From Manihot esculenta (Eukaryota > Streptophyta > Magnoliopsida > Malpighiales > Euphorbiaceae), in assembly GCF_001659605.2 (NCBI RefSeq), contig NC_035177.2:34922136-34986135 (forward strand): a stretch of 64,000 nucleotides of DNA, written 5' to 3'. A program made the translations under genes and the position numbers. The notes under the pieces were generated by a model. That model worked only from the letters and a program-made list of their open reading frames with translations. It was not told where the DNA came from and ran no database searches. Each line of letters opens with the position of its first letter. Position 1 is the first letter of the stretch. Shown piece by piece: positions 12,019-23,274 of the stretch.

Positions 12019-13207
12019 GGATAAAGATGAAGCCAGAAAGATAGCAGCTCGTGCTGCCAACTACCAAGCAGTAAGAGGGACCTTATACAGAAAAGGGAAA
12101 TCCAGCCCGTGGCTCCTGTGTGTGAGCCCGGAAGAGGCTACAAAGGTGATGGAAGAGATACACAGGGGAATGTGCGGAGCTCACGAAGGAGCAGGGACAT
12201 TAGCCAATAAAATATTCAGGCAAGGGTACTACTGGCCCACTGTTAAAAGAGAAGCAGAAGAGTTTGTCCGAAGGTGCGACGTATGCCAAAGATTTGCTAA
12301 CGCCATCAAAGTCCCAGCCACTCCTCGAGCCAGCATATCCAGTCCATGGCCATTCTCGCAATGGGGAATAGACATCCTGGGACCCTTCCCCAAGACCACG
12401 GGGCAGAGGAAATTCATAGTGGTGGCTGTAGAATACTTCTCAAAATGGCCAGAGGCGGAAGCAATAGCCACGATCACAGCTCCCAAGATGATAGACTTCG
12501 TATGGGGAAACATTATCTGCAGGTTTGGCATACCGAAAGTGCTCATATCTAACAATGGCAGACAATTTGATTGTAGCACCTTCAGAGCATTTACGGCGAA
12601 CATGGGCATATGGCACAAATTCTCCTCAGTAGCCCATCCTCAAACTAACGGTTAAACAGAGGTCACCAACAGAGCTATCCTCCAAGGACTGAAAAAACGG
12701 CTGGATGGGGCAAAAGTGAATTGGGCGGAAGAACTCAATAGCATCCTATGGGCACTCCGAACCACCCCTAGGGCGTCCACTAAAGAAACGCCTTTTGCAC
12801 TAGCATTTGGCACTGAGGCTGTAGTCCCAGTCGAGTTACAAGTCCCCACACACCGAGTCCAGTTCAATAGTAAAGACACCAACGAAGATAAACTAAGAAG
12901 CAACCTGGATGCTCTGGAAGAAGTCAGGGAGGAAGCTCAAGTCCGAACTGCTGCTTATCAACAACGGGCAGCCCGTTATTACAACCAAAAGGTCAGGGAA
13001 AGAAGTCTAAGGGTAGGGGACCTAGCCCTAAGGAACTTGGAAGCTACGGGAAAAAGAGCGACAGTGGGCAAGTTGGCACCAACCTGGGAGGGCCCATTCA
13101 GGATAACAAAAGTAGTTAAACCAGGAGTATACCAAATTGAAGATATGCAAGGAAACCCTGAGCCCCACGCCTGGAATATCCAGCACCTAAAGAGGTACTT
13201 CCCCTAA
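12019..13207 (+). pseudogene. Tat-1 integrase
   Basis: The HHCC zinc-binding region is visible near 12155-12300 (HRGMCGAHEGAG ... CDVCQRF). The catalytic core has its first Asp in WGIDILGPF. The second catalytic position, expected as the D of SDNG, is Asn in ISNNGRQF (codon 12551-12553). The Glu that should follow 35 residues later is present after a TAA stop at 12653-12655. The C-terminal part ends HAWNIQHLKRYFP at 13205, the usual end of plant gypsy pol. Integrase inserts the cDNA into the host chromosome. Confidence 0.88.
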
Positions 13208-13339
13208 TATATTTGTAAAGAAAAACATTGTACTCTGAAAAACATGAATAAATAAAACAACACCATTGTTTACACAACGAGATTATCTCTATTACTATTA
13301 TGAATGATAATTCTCCATAGAAAAGAAAGAACAGAGTTC

Positions 13340-13990
13340 AGAAAGACCTCCTTGAGGTATAGAGACCTCCTGAAGGCAGTAGACCGGGATCCCCAAGATC
13401 TCCCGGAAGTACAAGTTTAGGATCCCTAAGATCTCCTGGCAATGAAGATCCTGAGACATAGAGACCTCAGAGGTAGAAGACCGGGATCCCCAAGATCTCC
13501 CGGATACAAGTCCAGGATCCCCAAGATCTCCCGGCAATGAAGACCCTGAGACATAGAGACCTCAGAGGTAGAAGACCGGGATCCCCTAGAAATCCCGGGA
13601 AAACAAAACAAAAACGGCCGGTGAGGATCTTAAAAGACCTCCCGGAGCAAGAAGACCGGGATCCCCTAGAACTCCCGGGAAAAGAAAACAAAAACGGCCG
13701 GTGAGGATCTTAAAAGACCTCCCGGAGCAAGAAGACCAAGATCCCCTAGAACTCCCGGGAAAACAAAACAAAAACGGCCGGTGAGGATCTTAAAGACCTC
13801 CCAGAGCACGAAGACCGGGATCCCCTAAAACTCCTGGGAAAACAAAGAAGACTGGGATCCCCTAGAACTCCCAGGAAAACAAAGAAGACCGGGATCCCCT
13901 AGAACTCCCGGGAAAACAAAGAAGACCAGGATCCCTTAGAACTCTCGGGAAAACAAAACAAAAACGGTCGGTGAAGGTCTTAAGGGCCTC
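13340..13990 (+). repeat. Tat-1 hypervariable tandem repeats
   Basis: Two blocks of imperfect tandem repeats lie directly downstream of pol. The right block repeats at about 80 bases (starts near 13571, 13651, 13731, 13810), each unit containing GAAGACCGGGATCCCCTAGA, then a run of shortened 37-base units (13847, 13884, 13921). The left block repeats a related unit with AGATCTCCCGG. It lies in the 3' untranslated part of the element. Confidence 0.9.
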
Positions 13991-15555
13991 CCGGAGCAAA
14001 AATTCCCAATATCATGTGCATGGACAACTCATAAAGACACAGCTCCGATCTCGCGCGAAAGATGAGTCCTAAGCTACCAATGAAAAACCAGATTCCGACC
14101 TCCCGAAGGAGCTCGGGGCACAATAGCCAAGAGCGCCACAGCCCCAGGCCAACCTCAAAAAATGAGCTCGGTACTGGAAAATCCAATAAGAAAAACGAAT
14201 TAAAGGCAAAGTGAATCCTAAGCAAAATGCGTACCGAAATACAGAGAAACAGGGACAATCATAAGAGGCACCGACCTCGCGAATTGACCGCTGGCACTAA
14301 ACTAGCTCAACTAGCCTAGAGAGAGGTCTAAACAGCAAAGAGCCCGGAAAATACTCAGGGGTACAAGAAGCATCACAGACTGTAGGCATAAAAGCCTAAG
14401 CAAGGGGCAAGTAACCGAGCTCCCAAACTAAGTCCGACCTCACAAACGAGCTCGGGGCACCAAAGAGAAAAAAAAAGCGAAATTCCGAACTCCCGAGCTC
14501 GCGATACAAGAAGCGTTATAGACTGTAGGCATAAAAGCCTAAGCAAAGAGCAAAGAACCGAGCTCCCAGCTCGGATAGACTCGCAACATGAAACACTCAG
14601 GTAGAATGAAGCTAAGTATAAAGGAAATAACAGAGAACCGAGCTCCCTCTATGAAAAGGCCCATAAATGCAGGAACACATAGGAGGATAAACGAAGGTAA
14701 AGGACTGTGCTCACAGCTCGAGTCAGTTTGCCATGAACAAACATTTTGCAAGAATAACCCAAGAAGAAGGAAAACGACAAAGGCCGAACCCCCCATCCCA
14801 GAGGAGCACGCAGATTAAGTTGCACCGCCTGACAAAGGATCACCTTGAGGAGGACCAGACATCCGAGCTCACAACTAGAAAGCAAAGTAAAATCGTCTAA
14901 AAAGAAGCCGTGCAAGTACAAATGAAGTATAGGGATTTACTCCCTCACTATTCATGTAATAAATACTGAGGAAGTAAAGGGGCAATCCAAGGAAAATCTA
15001 ATGGCACGAAGCAGATAAAACCTCAGCTCCAGTCCCTGTCAAGACAGAACTAAAGGCAGAAATACGAGCCCTGCTCATCATCGCGACAGGTACATGATTT
15101 GACTTATTATTACTCAGCAAAGGCTGTGCGCCCGAGCTCACATTAATAAAGTAACGAGGATAAAAACTTGTAAATTGAAAGCCTTGATCAGTGTTAAAAA
15201 CAGAGCTCACGAGTGCAGCTAGCCCAGCTCGGAAAGAGCTTACGGACAAAAATGCCTTAGGGAAATAAATAAATCTATAGGTCAAAAGTTCACAGCGGAT
15301 TCCTTAGGAAAATTCCGAAACACACAGTTTAAGTGATTCATTCTTGATAAACAGAGATAAGTTCAAGTATGAGGGAAAAACAAGAAGCAGTCCAAATAAA
15401 TAAAAATGAAGTTTCATTAAAAGAAAAGTACATTTATAGCACATTACAAGTGCCTACTCCACTGAAGGAAAAACTGTCCTCAAAGGACTTACACAACCAG
15501 AAGCGCTATTATCTACCCTGATCCCTTTTTAGCTCGGCGGACTCCTTATACTCCC
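13991..15555 (+). other. Tat-1 3' non-coding region
   Basis: No sense-strand coding frame. The region is rich in GAGCTC and CCGAGCTC motifs dispersed over about 1.2 kb. It aligns only patchily with the equivalent part of Tat-2, so it diverges fast. Confidence 0.6.
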
Positions 15556-16521
15556 TTAGAGGTCCCCTACTCGTCGACCGAACTCCATCTTGTTATTAAA
15601 GGAGAGCTGAACAAGTTGATTCCCATAAGCATTTCTCACTGTTCTGTCATAAGCAGGCTTCCTGTCACCCAAGTGTGATGCACGATACACTCGAGCAAGC
15701 CGAGGAAAATTGATCAGGCATTCTGAAGAGCAATGGAACAAGTGAATGTTGTAAATCTACACACATACTATGTTGGACTAATTTTAGCAGATTACTCTTG
15801 CTAATATTACGTGTGTGAACAACATCTTGTATCTCATAGTAAGCCTCAGAAACCATGTTATTCCATGAGTTTGAGTCAGGAGCAGACATCAGGGGAACCA
15901 CGAGAATCCTCTCCTCTTCCCCGGGAGAAAGAAAGACGTGAGCCGATCTTCCGGAAGCCCAAGACTTCTTTGGAGCATGAACCAAGACAAACACTTTGAG
16001 GAGAATAGGACACTTGCCTCCGACCTTCTCCGCTACACCCCCATCATCCATAAAGCTGGGTTCCCTATCCTCATCAGTTGGACTGACCTCGGAGGGGACC
16101 CCATAGACATTCCTCACAGAGGCGATCTTAGCCCGGCTAGCAAGGGTCCTCATCTCAGCTATGAAGGCCTCAGGCCTCTCTCCAGAAGCGTCGCTAAAAG
16201 ACGAGGCAGGCTTCGTTGTCGTCAAACCGGAGTCCTCGCTCGACCTTAAAGCCCGAGAGAACCTGAGAGCTTGAACAACCAGCACGATTGAAATAGACTT
16301 GTCAATACTTGGCTGCCTTAAAGATTCGGCACCGCTAAAGCTCGGCTCCAGAGCTTGGGCAGGAACAAGAGAAGGAGGCCGGCTGGACGACCCAAACGAC
16401 ATAACTTCGGTCACTAGCTGGGTAAACCCCCCGCCGATCGTCCAACCAGGAGGGCGTCCAGGGCTACATTCAGGCTCCCCCTGGATAGCGTAAGAATTTT
16501 AGGGGGTTCAATCTGATTCAT
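15556..16521 (-). pseudogene. Tat-1 antisense gene (frameshifted, one predicted intron)
   Basis: It is encoded opposite to gag-pol, between pol and the 3' LTR. Translation would start at ATG 16521 (MNQIEPPKILTLSRG). One G is missing from a G-run near 16428-16433 relative to Tat-2, which shifts the frame. The main ORF runs 16414-15665. A GT at 15810 and an AG at 15723-15724 bound an AT-rich 88-base interval. Removing it joins codon C|AA (Gln) in frame to a second conserved block, CLINFPRLARVYRASHLGDR, which ends GDL-stop at 15556. The domain is not one I recognise. Extra antisense ORFs in this position are known in Tat elements. The splicing is my inference. Confidence 0.7.
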
Positions 16522-17242
16522 CTTCACCTAAGAAACTGCAAAAAATCCAAAACCTGGGCAAGTCAGAACGGCTCTCAACAAGAATCACAAAAGCAAGATC
16601 AAAACGGACATCTATAAGGGACAAGGTAATAAAACTTTTGGCTCGCCTTGACCAGCCCGAATAAGGTACCATATGGATGCCTCATGAACGTGAAACCCCC
16701 ACTCGGACAGATAGGTTCAAAAGAAAACATGAAGAGAATAAACTTAGTGGCTGACACTTGAGAAGCAATCTCAAAATGCTATAAAAATCCCATGGAAGAA
16801 AAGGAATAAGAGAAAGGAGTTCACACCTGCATGAAGATCGATTATACCAGAGGTATATGGATTAGAAGAAAAGACCCCTCCATCCTGGCAAAGGTCCTGA
16901 AAGGGAAGAAAGGGGCAATATCGAGAGATACCCCGAGAAGGAGGTTCTTATGCTGAACGATGTGATGCTAGACTCTAGGCTAGCGGCGTCAGGATCTTTA
17001 AAGGATATTCATAGAAAAGGAAGGAAGGCGTATCTGGAAAATAAAAGCAAGAAAGTGAAAGACGATAGTACGCACAAAGAACAGAGGAAAGCCAGAAATG
17101 GAAAAAGACAGAGGGGACTCGAAAGTCAAAAGGACAAAAAGATGAAAAGGCATTACGAAGGAAGCAGTAAATAAACAGACGCGGTCATAATGATTCTTGG
17201 GATTTACCCCCTCATCAGTCGAGGCAATAACTGACGAGAAGG

Positions 17243-17256
17243 TAAAGGGGGGCAAT
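17243..17256 (+). promoter_or_regulatory. Tat-1 polypurine tract
   Basis: TAAAGGGGGGCAAT immediately precedes the 3' LTR. It would prime plus-strand DNA synthesis. Confidence 0.8.
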
Positions 17257-17741
17257 TGATGACCGCTGGATTTCTCCACCCCGATCAGGGGCCAAGCCCT
17301 CGATCACGGCCCATCGCTCGGAGGCCCACACGACCCCAATACAAACAGGTCCAGCCCGTTCGAACATTGATACAGGGTCCATATGGATTTCTCAACCAGG
17401 CCGACCCAGTCCCCACTGCTTCTCAGGCTGATCCTCCTTGGGCTCGGTCTTATTCCTATCTCCCGGCCCAGCTCGGAATCGGGAAGAAGGCCCCACTTTC
17501 AGCCTTGTAGACCCATACACACACGCACGAAGGGAATCAAGGGCCGTTACGCATGAGACAGGTACCGAATATCCTCATACAATCGTATCAATATAGCAGA
17601 GACAGGTGGTCCAATGATAGCCGGGCCGTTACACGTCACTGGCAGAGGAGGAAAAGAGATAAAAGGAGAATGATACTCCCCCAAACTCTAAGTTTTTTCA
17701 TTATTCCAAAAAACCCTATTTCTCTGAATTTCAGATCATCA
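17257..17741 (+). repeat. Tat-1 3' LTR
   Basis: It begins TGATGACCGCTGGATTTC and ends TCAGATCATCA at 17741, followed by CTGTT, the near-duplicate of CTATT at 7044-7048. Confidence 0.93.
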
Positions 17742-18356
17742 CTGTTAATAGAATTATGATTAATTATATTAATTAGTACATATTTTATATACATTCGTTT
17801 GGTATGATTTATTTAAAAAATAATTTAAATAAATTTTTATAAAATTATATATGATATTATTTTGTTTTGAAAATAAAAATTTTATGAATTAAAAAAAAAT
17901 GAATTTTTTTCATTGTATCAAGATGGTTAGTAGTTAGCTTGTAACTTAATTTTTTTTAGTGGTTACAAAGTTAGTTGGAAAGAGTTTGCCGGCTCAGCTC
18001 CTTTAGCCCGTGTATCTTGTTAACTAGCCGTGTGTATATATAAAGCTTTGTCCCAGTGAATGGATCAACAATCCAATTCTTTTGGTCAGTACTTCTTCTC
18101 CTAACACGTTGCAAACAAAAACAATAAGATGGATGAAAAAAAGGATTAAATTGAATTGTTGTAAAGTTTTTAATTTCAAATAAAAAGATAAAAAAATATT
18201 AAGACGAGAAATTTTATTTTTAATCTTTCAAGTATTTATTAATAATTATCTATGTTTCTATTTTTTATTTAAATAAACATTTCAACTATTAAAATAAATT
18301 AAATAACCTAGTTACTTTCAATTTATATATTTTCTTATCATATATTTAATATATAT
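17742..18356. other. AT-rich spacer between the two Tat elements
   Basis: This is non-coding host or older repeat DNA. A less AT-rich stretch at about 17930-18110, with TGTATATATAAAG and a pyrimidine-rich tail, resembles the end of a copia-type LTR. No partner LTR is visible, so I leave it unassigned. Confidence 0.5.
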
Positions 18357-18846
18357 TGATGACCGCTGGGTTTCTTCACCCCGGACTGAGGCCAGGCCCA
18401 TTAGGACAGCCCATAATCCGAAGGCTTCTAAATCTCTTTTAAGAGTCAGGTCTAGCCCGCTCAGCTCAAAGACCGGACTCCAGTCAGATTCTCCAATCAG
18501 GTCGGTCCAGCTCATTCGGCCCAATGAACAGATCCCCTCTGAGTCTAGCCTTATCCTTATCTTCTGGCCCAACTCGGAACCCAAAAGGAGTTCAGCCCAT
18601 TCGCTTTGTGGGACCATCCGCATGCGTACCTGGGGAGAATCAGGGGCCGTTATGCATGGGACAGAGATCTGATTCCCTCGTACGTCCGTATCAACATAGC
18701 AGGGACAGGTGGTCCAATGATACACGCTCTGTTACACGTCACTAGCAGCCAAAAGGAAACATATAAAAGGAGAAATACTCTCCTCTAGGTCTAAGCTTTT
18801 TCAGTTCTACATTGTAAAACCCTATTTTCTGGATCTCAGATCATCA
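18357..18846 (+). repeat. Tat-2 5' LTR
   Basis: It begins TGATGACCGCTGGGTTTC and ends CAGATCATCA. It differs from its 3' partner by scattered substitutions and by a 7-base indel near 18811 (the 3' LTR has an extra AGAACCC-like insert). Confidence 0.93.
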
Positions 18847-18848
18847 AT

Positions 18849-18866
18849 TGGCACCGTCTGTGGGGA
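18849..18866 (+). promoter_or_regulatory. Tat-2 primer-binding site
   Basis: TGGCACCGTCTGTGGGGA begins two bases after the LTR end. It is homologous to the Tat-1 site. Confidence 0.75.
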
Positions 18867-18925
18867 CGAAGGAGATCTTTTCATCGCCGGAGTTCCACTC
18901 TCACAAATACCCACTGAGATCCACA

Positions 18926-20520
18926 ATGGCTAACTACAACGAAAACAACGTCAATCCAAATGACCTGAGCTCTGCCCAAGAAGGGCAGCAGTTCTCCTTT
19001 TCTAGTCCTATAATGCCAAACAACCAAACACCAATCCCTTTCAACCCCTCGCCAAGCCTGGCGGGGAATGCTTCCGCCGCCACCTTGTCTAACCAAGACC
19101 TCCAAACCATGGCCCTCCAACTACAGAGCACCGCCCACTGGTTGGGGCAGATAATGCAGCAACGGGGCCTTAGCACCCCCGCAAACGTATCGCTGGTGGT
19201 AGAAGAACCCCAGACCAACGAACCTTAGCCTACCTTCAACCACCCCAGAACTGTCAGCCAAGAAACTGGAGACGGGAGGAGGAGAGCCGGAGAAGAAGAA
19301 GAGCCGGCAGCTCGAGCTCATGGAAGGAGGGTGAAGGAACTGATAGAGAATGATGAAGTCGATAACTACTCTGCCGGAACCACCAGAAGAATGGGGAGTG
19401 AGACATGGGAAGAGGAGGCCCACCAGGAGAGGAAGCCCAGGCGGGAAGGGGAGAGTGTAGACCAGAAGTTGCAAAAGATGAGAGAGCAACTCTTGGCCGA
19501 GTTAGGAATAAAGGATCAGAACCAGGCCCTCCTGCCCACCTTTTCGCCCTTCTCGAAGTGGGTACAGCAAGAGACCGTCCCCAAGAAGTTTATGATGCCG
19601 CCTATGGCCGCATACGACGGGACTGGGAACCCTAGGGAGCATGTCTTGAACTACAAGACTTTCATGGAGCTGCAAACTCTGTCAGACGCCCTAATGTGCA
19701 AGGTATTTCCTACGACGCTCTCGGGGCTAGCACGGGCGTGGGTCAACAGCCTTGAGGCGGGAAGCATTAGTAGCTTTGGAGATCTGGCCACCCGCTTCAT
19801 CAGCCGGTTTATCGCCGGGGTGCCCGCTGATAGGAAGATGAGTTACCTGGAGACGATCAGACAGAGGAGAGACGAATCACTCAGGGAATACGTCGCCCGT
19901 TTCAATACGGAGGCCTTGCAAATCTCCGAGCTTGATGAAGGAAGGGCTGTAGAAGCCATGCAGAAGGGGACGACCTTAGCAGAGTTCTTTGGTTCACTGA
20001 GCAGGAAGCCTCTGACCTCACTGGCCGAGCTGATGAAACGGGCCGAAAAATATATAAGGCAAGACGATGCTTTGGAGACAAGCAGGTTCGCCAGGGGAAC
20101 GACAGATAAGGGGAGAGCACCGGAGGAGGGAAGGCCGGAGAGGCACGAGAAAAAGCATGACAAGAGACCTGAACCGTATAGACAACCCTGGGAGTGAAGG
20201 GACCAAATACCTCTCCCTCCTCGGGTCTCAGAACAAAGGTCACTTCCCCCGTGGGTTCCAGAGACACCGACCCCTCTCAACGTCTCTAGAGCCGAGGTGC
20301 TTATGGCTGTCCAGGACAAGGAGTTCCTTCAATGGCCGAGGCCTATGAAAACGGAAGCAAACCAGCGCGACCCAGACAAATATTGTCAGTACCATCGCAC
20401 GCATGGCCACAACACCAATAACTGCTTCCAGCTGATCACAGAAATCGAGAGACTGATAAAAAGGGGGCACCTCAAAAACTTCATAAAGAAACCAGAGGGG
20501 CAGAGGCCCCAGCCCAATCC
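18926..20520 (+). pseudogene. Tat-2 gag (disrupted)
   Basis: It starts at ATG 18926 (MANYNENN), matching the Tat-1 start. In-frame stops occur at 19226-19228 (TAG) and 20195-20197 (TGA), and the frame continues after each. The gag domain (about 19560-20070) and the zinc-knuckle variant YCQYHRTHGHNTNNC (near 20380-20424) are intact between them. The stops differ in position from those in Tat-1, so the two copies decayed independently. Confidence 0.88.
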
Positions 20521-21531
20521 AGCAGCTCAAGTGCCAAGGAAAACGGGAGCTGGACCAGTAAATGATGGGTCCAGTGGGACCATCAACATGATCGTTGGGG
20601 GAACAGGAGGCCGGATGAGCCACAGGGGAAAGAAGAGAAGTCGAGAAGGGGAAGGCAACAGCACTGAGGTCATGCAGGTCGTCGAGCACACTCCCATGGC
20701 CATCACTTTCTCTCCGGAGGATGCTCAGGGTATTCAGATGCCCCATGACGATGCCTTGTCATTGAGGCCATCATTCACAACTATCGGGTGAAGAAGATCC
20801 TAGTGGATGACGGGAGCAAGGTGAACCTGTTGCCTTACTGGGTTTTCCAGCAAATGGGAATCCCCGAAGAACAGCTGGTCCGGGATCAAGCACCGGTCAA
20901 AGGGATCGGAGGAGTACCGGTGCCCGTGGAAGGGAAGGTGAAGCTAGCCCTCACATTGGGAGAAACACCAAGGACTCGCACCCACTATGCGGTGTTTTTG
21001 GTGGCTAAACTCCCTCTGAGCTACAATGCAATCCTGAGAAGACCTGCGTTATATGATTTTGAGGTCGTCACCAGTATCAGATATCTAGCGATGAAGTTCC
21101 CCACAGAAGCAGGGGTGGGAGTAGTTCGGGGAAGCCAGGAGGAAGCAAGGGCAATGTACCTAGCTACGGTAGCAGAGCCGAGCTCAACAGAGAAAAGGCT
21201 GGATTCAGAAGTCCTGGAGGTCCGAGATGAGAAAACAGAGGCCAGGACAGAACCGGTGGGGGAACTGGAGATTTTTCCCTTATCAGAAGAAGAAATAGGT
21301 AAAGTCTTCAGTCTCAACGCCAGCCTCACCAAGGAACAGAAAACCGAGGTCATGGCTCTGATCCGAGGTCACGCATTGAGCTTCGCCTGGAAGTCTTCTG
21401 ACATGCCCGGGATTGACCCAGAGGTGATGACGCACAAGTTAAATGTCCTCCCAGAGGCCAGGCCAGTAAAGCAGAAAAAAAGGGTGGTAGGAAGGGAGAA
21501 GCAACAGGCCACCAGGGAGGAAGTACAGTAG
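20521..21531 (+). pseudogene. Tat-2 protease region of pol
   Basis: This continues the gag frame to about 20755, where one base is missing relative to Tat-1 (GCCTTGTC versus GCCCTTGTC), and then shifts. The protease motif ILVDDGSKVNLLPY lies just after the shift (near 20797-20838). The frame stops at a TAG (21529-21531), where Tat-1 has a sense codon. Confidence 0.85.
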
Positions 21532-23274
21532 TTAGAAGAGGCAGGCTTTATTAGGGAAGTCATGTACCCGCAGTGGTTAGCAAATCCTGTATTAGTCAAA
21601 AAAGCCAATGGCAAATATAGGATGTGCATAGATTTTACTGACCTGAATAAGGCCTGCCCTAAAGATTGTTATCCCCTCCCTGATATTAATAAAATGGTCG
21701 ACTCTACGGCTGGTTTCGATTATATGTCTTCTTTGGATGCTATGTCTGGTTATCATCAAATCCCAATGGACAGATCGGATGAAGAAAAGACCTCGTTCAT
21801 AACAGAAGATGGGACTTACTGCTATAGAGCTATGCCCTTCGGGTTGAAAAATGCCAGGGCAACCTACCAAAGACTGATGAACAAGGTCTTCAAAGATCAT
21901 ATCAGCAGAAACATAGAAGTTTACGTGGATGATATGGTGGTCAAGAGCCCAACTTTCCAGCAGCACATGGCAGATTTGAGGGAGGTATTCGGGGTATTAG
22001 ATTAGTATAGAATGAAGCTGAACCCAGCAAAATGTGCCTTTTTCATCAAGGGAGGAAAATTCTTGGGGTACATGGTGAGTGGAAGAGGCATTGAGCCCAA
22101 TCCGGAGAAGGTAGAGGCCATACTGAATATGTCCGAACCGACCTGTGTAAGGGACGTCCAGAGACTAACTGGGAGAGTAGTGGCGCTTAATCGATTCATG
22201 TCAAGGTCGGCAGAAAAGTGCTTACCATTCTTTAAGAAGTTGAGGAAAGTGCCAAACTTCGAATGGACAGAAGACTGCCGAGAAGCTTTCAAAGAGCTCA
22301 AAAGCTACCTCAGCTCCCCTCATGTGCTCAGCAACCCCTTGGAAGGAGAATAACTCCTGATATACTTGGCAGCCTCTGAACAAGCGATTAGTGCAGTATT
22401 GGTAAGGGTAGATGAAGGAGAACAAAAGCCAGTATTTTACGTCAGTAAGGTACTTAAGGGTGCCAAGACTAGATACCTGAACATTGAAAAGGTGGCGTAT
22501 GCTCTGTTACTAGCAGTTTGAAAGTTTAGGGTCTACCTGGAAAGCCATCAAGGTATAGTGATGACGGACCAACCCCTGATGAAGATTCTACACAGGCCGG
22601 AAACCTCAGGCCGGATGCTGGCTTGGTCTGTAGAGATTAGCCCTTACTGCTTAGAGTATCGACCTCGGACAGCTATAAAATCCCAAGCCCTCGCCGACTT
22701 CATAGCAAAATGTACATTCAACGAAAAGCGGGGAGAGTCTTCTTCAGAAGTGTTGGAGAGGGGAAGTGAGGGAGAGCCTTTGCAAGAATTCAAATGGAAG
22801 TTATATGTAGATGGGGCATCAGGCGCGAGGGGCAGTGGCGCTGGAATAATGCTCAAGGGGCCTGGAGAATTCAAGGTTTGCTACGCCTTGCGCCTAGAAT
22901 TCAAGGCCTCCAATAATGTGGCGGAGTATGAGGCCCTAATAAATGGGATGCTGGTGGCAATGGAAGTAGGGGCAACCGAACTCGAGGTGAATAGTGACTC
23001 CCAGCTGGTGATCAATCAGGTAACTGGGGCATATCAGGCCAGAGACCCGACCATGCGGAATTACCTGACAGAAGTAAAAGCTATAGAAGCCGAGCTCACG
23101 AGCAGGGGTGGTGCCATCAAATTTCAAAGAATACCTCGAGAGGAAAATGAGGAAGCAGTCCTACTTAGTCGGTTGTCGAAGGAAGAATTAGAACAACTCC
23201 CTGATGAAGTGTATATACAACACATCAACACGCCTGCTTTTAATAAAACAATCACTGTATTGCAGATAGAATAA
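21532..23274 (+). pseudogene. Tat-2 reverse transcriptase and two RNase H domains
   Basis: RT blocks SSLDAMSGYHQIPM and YVDD (about 21922-21933) are present. In-frame stops fall at 22003 (TAG), 22351 (TAA), 22519 (TGA) and 23272 (TAA), all where Tat-1 has sense codons. The second, archaeal-type RNase H (about 22800-23160) keeps YVDGASG, AEYEALI and NSDSQL. No frameshift is seen in this part, so the reading frame is continuous apart from the point stops. Confidence 0.9.

Larger units (their letters stand above)
7049..17741 (+). mobile_element. Tat-1: Ty3/gypsy LTR retrotransposon, Tat lineage
   Basis: This is a complete-length but inactivated element of about 10.7 kb. It has TG...CA LTRs at 7049-7532 and 17257-17741, flanked by CTATT on the left and CTGTT on the right, a 5-bp target duplication with one mismatch. 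The internal order is PBS, gag, protease, RT, first RNase H, second RNase H, integrase, tandem repeats, antisense gene, PPT. An extra RNase H domain and a long 3' region with an antisense ORF are hallmarks of the Tat clade. Comparing the two LTRs by eye gives roughly two dozen differences over about 484 bases, so the insertion is not recent. Confidence 0.93.

Noticed and set aside
17930..18110. Possible copia LTR fragment between the Tat elements
   Set aside because: A TATA-like motif and pyrimidine-rich tail are suggestive, but there is no partner LTR, PBS or target duplication.
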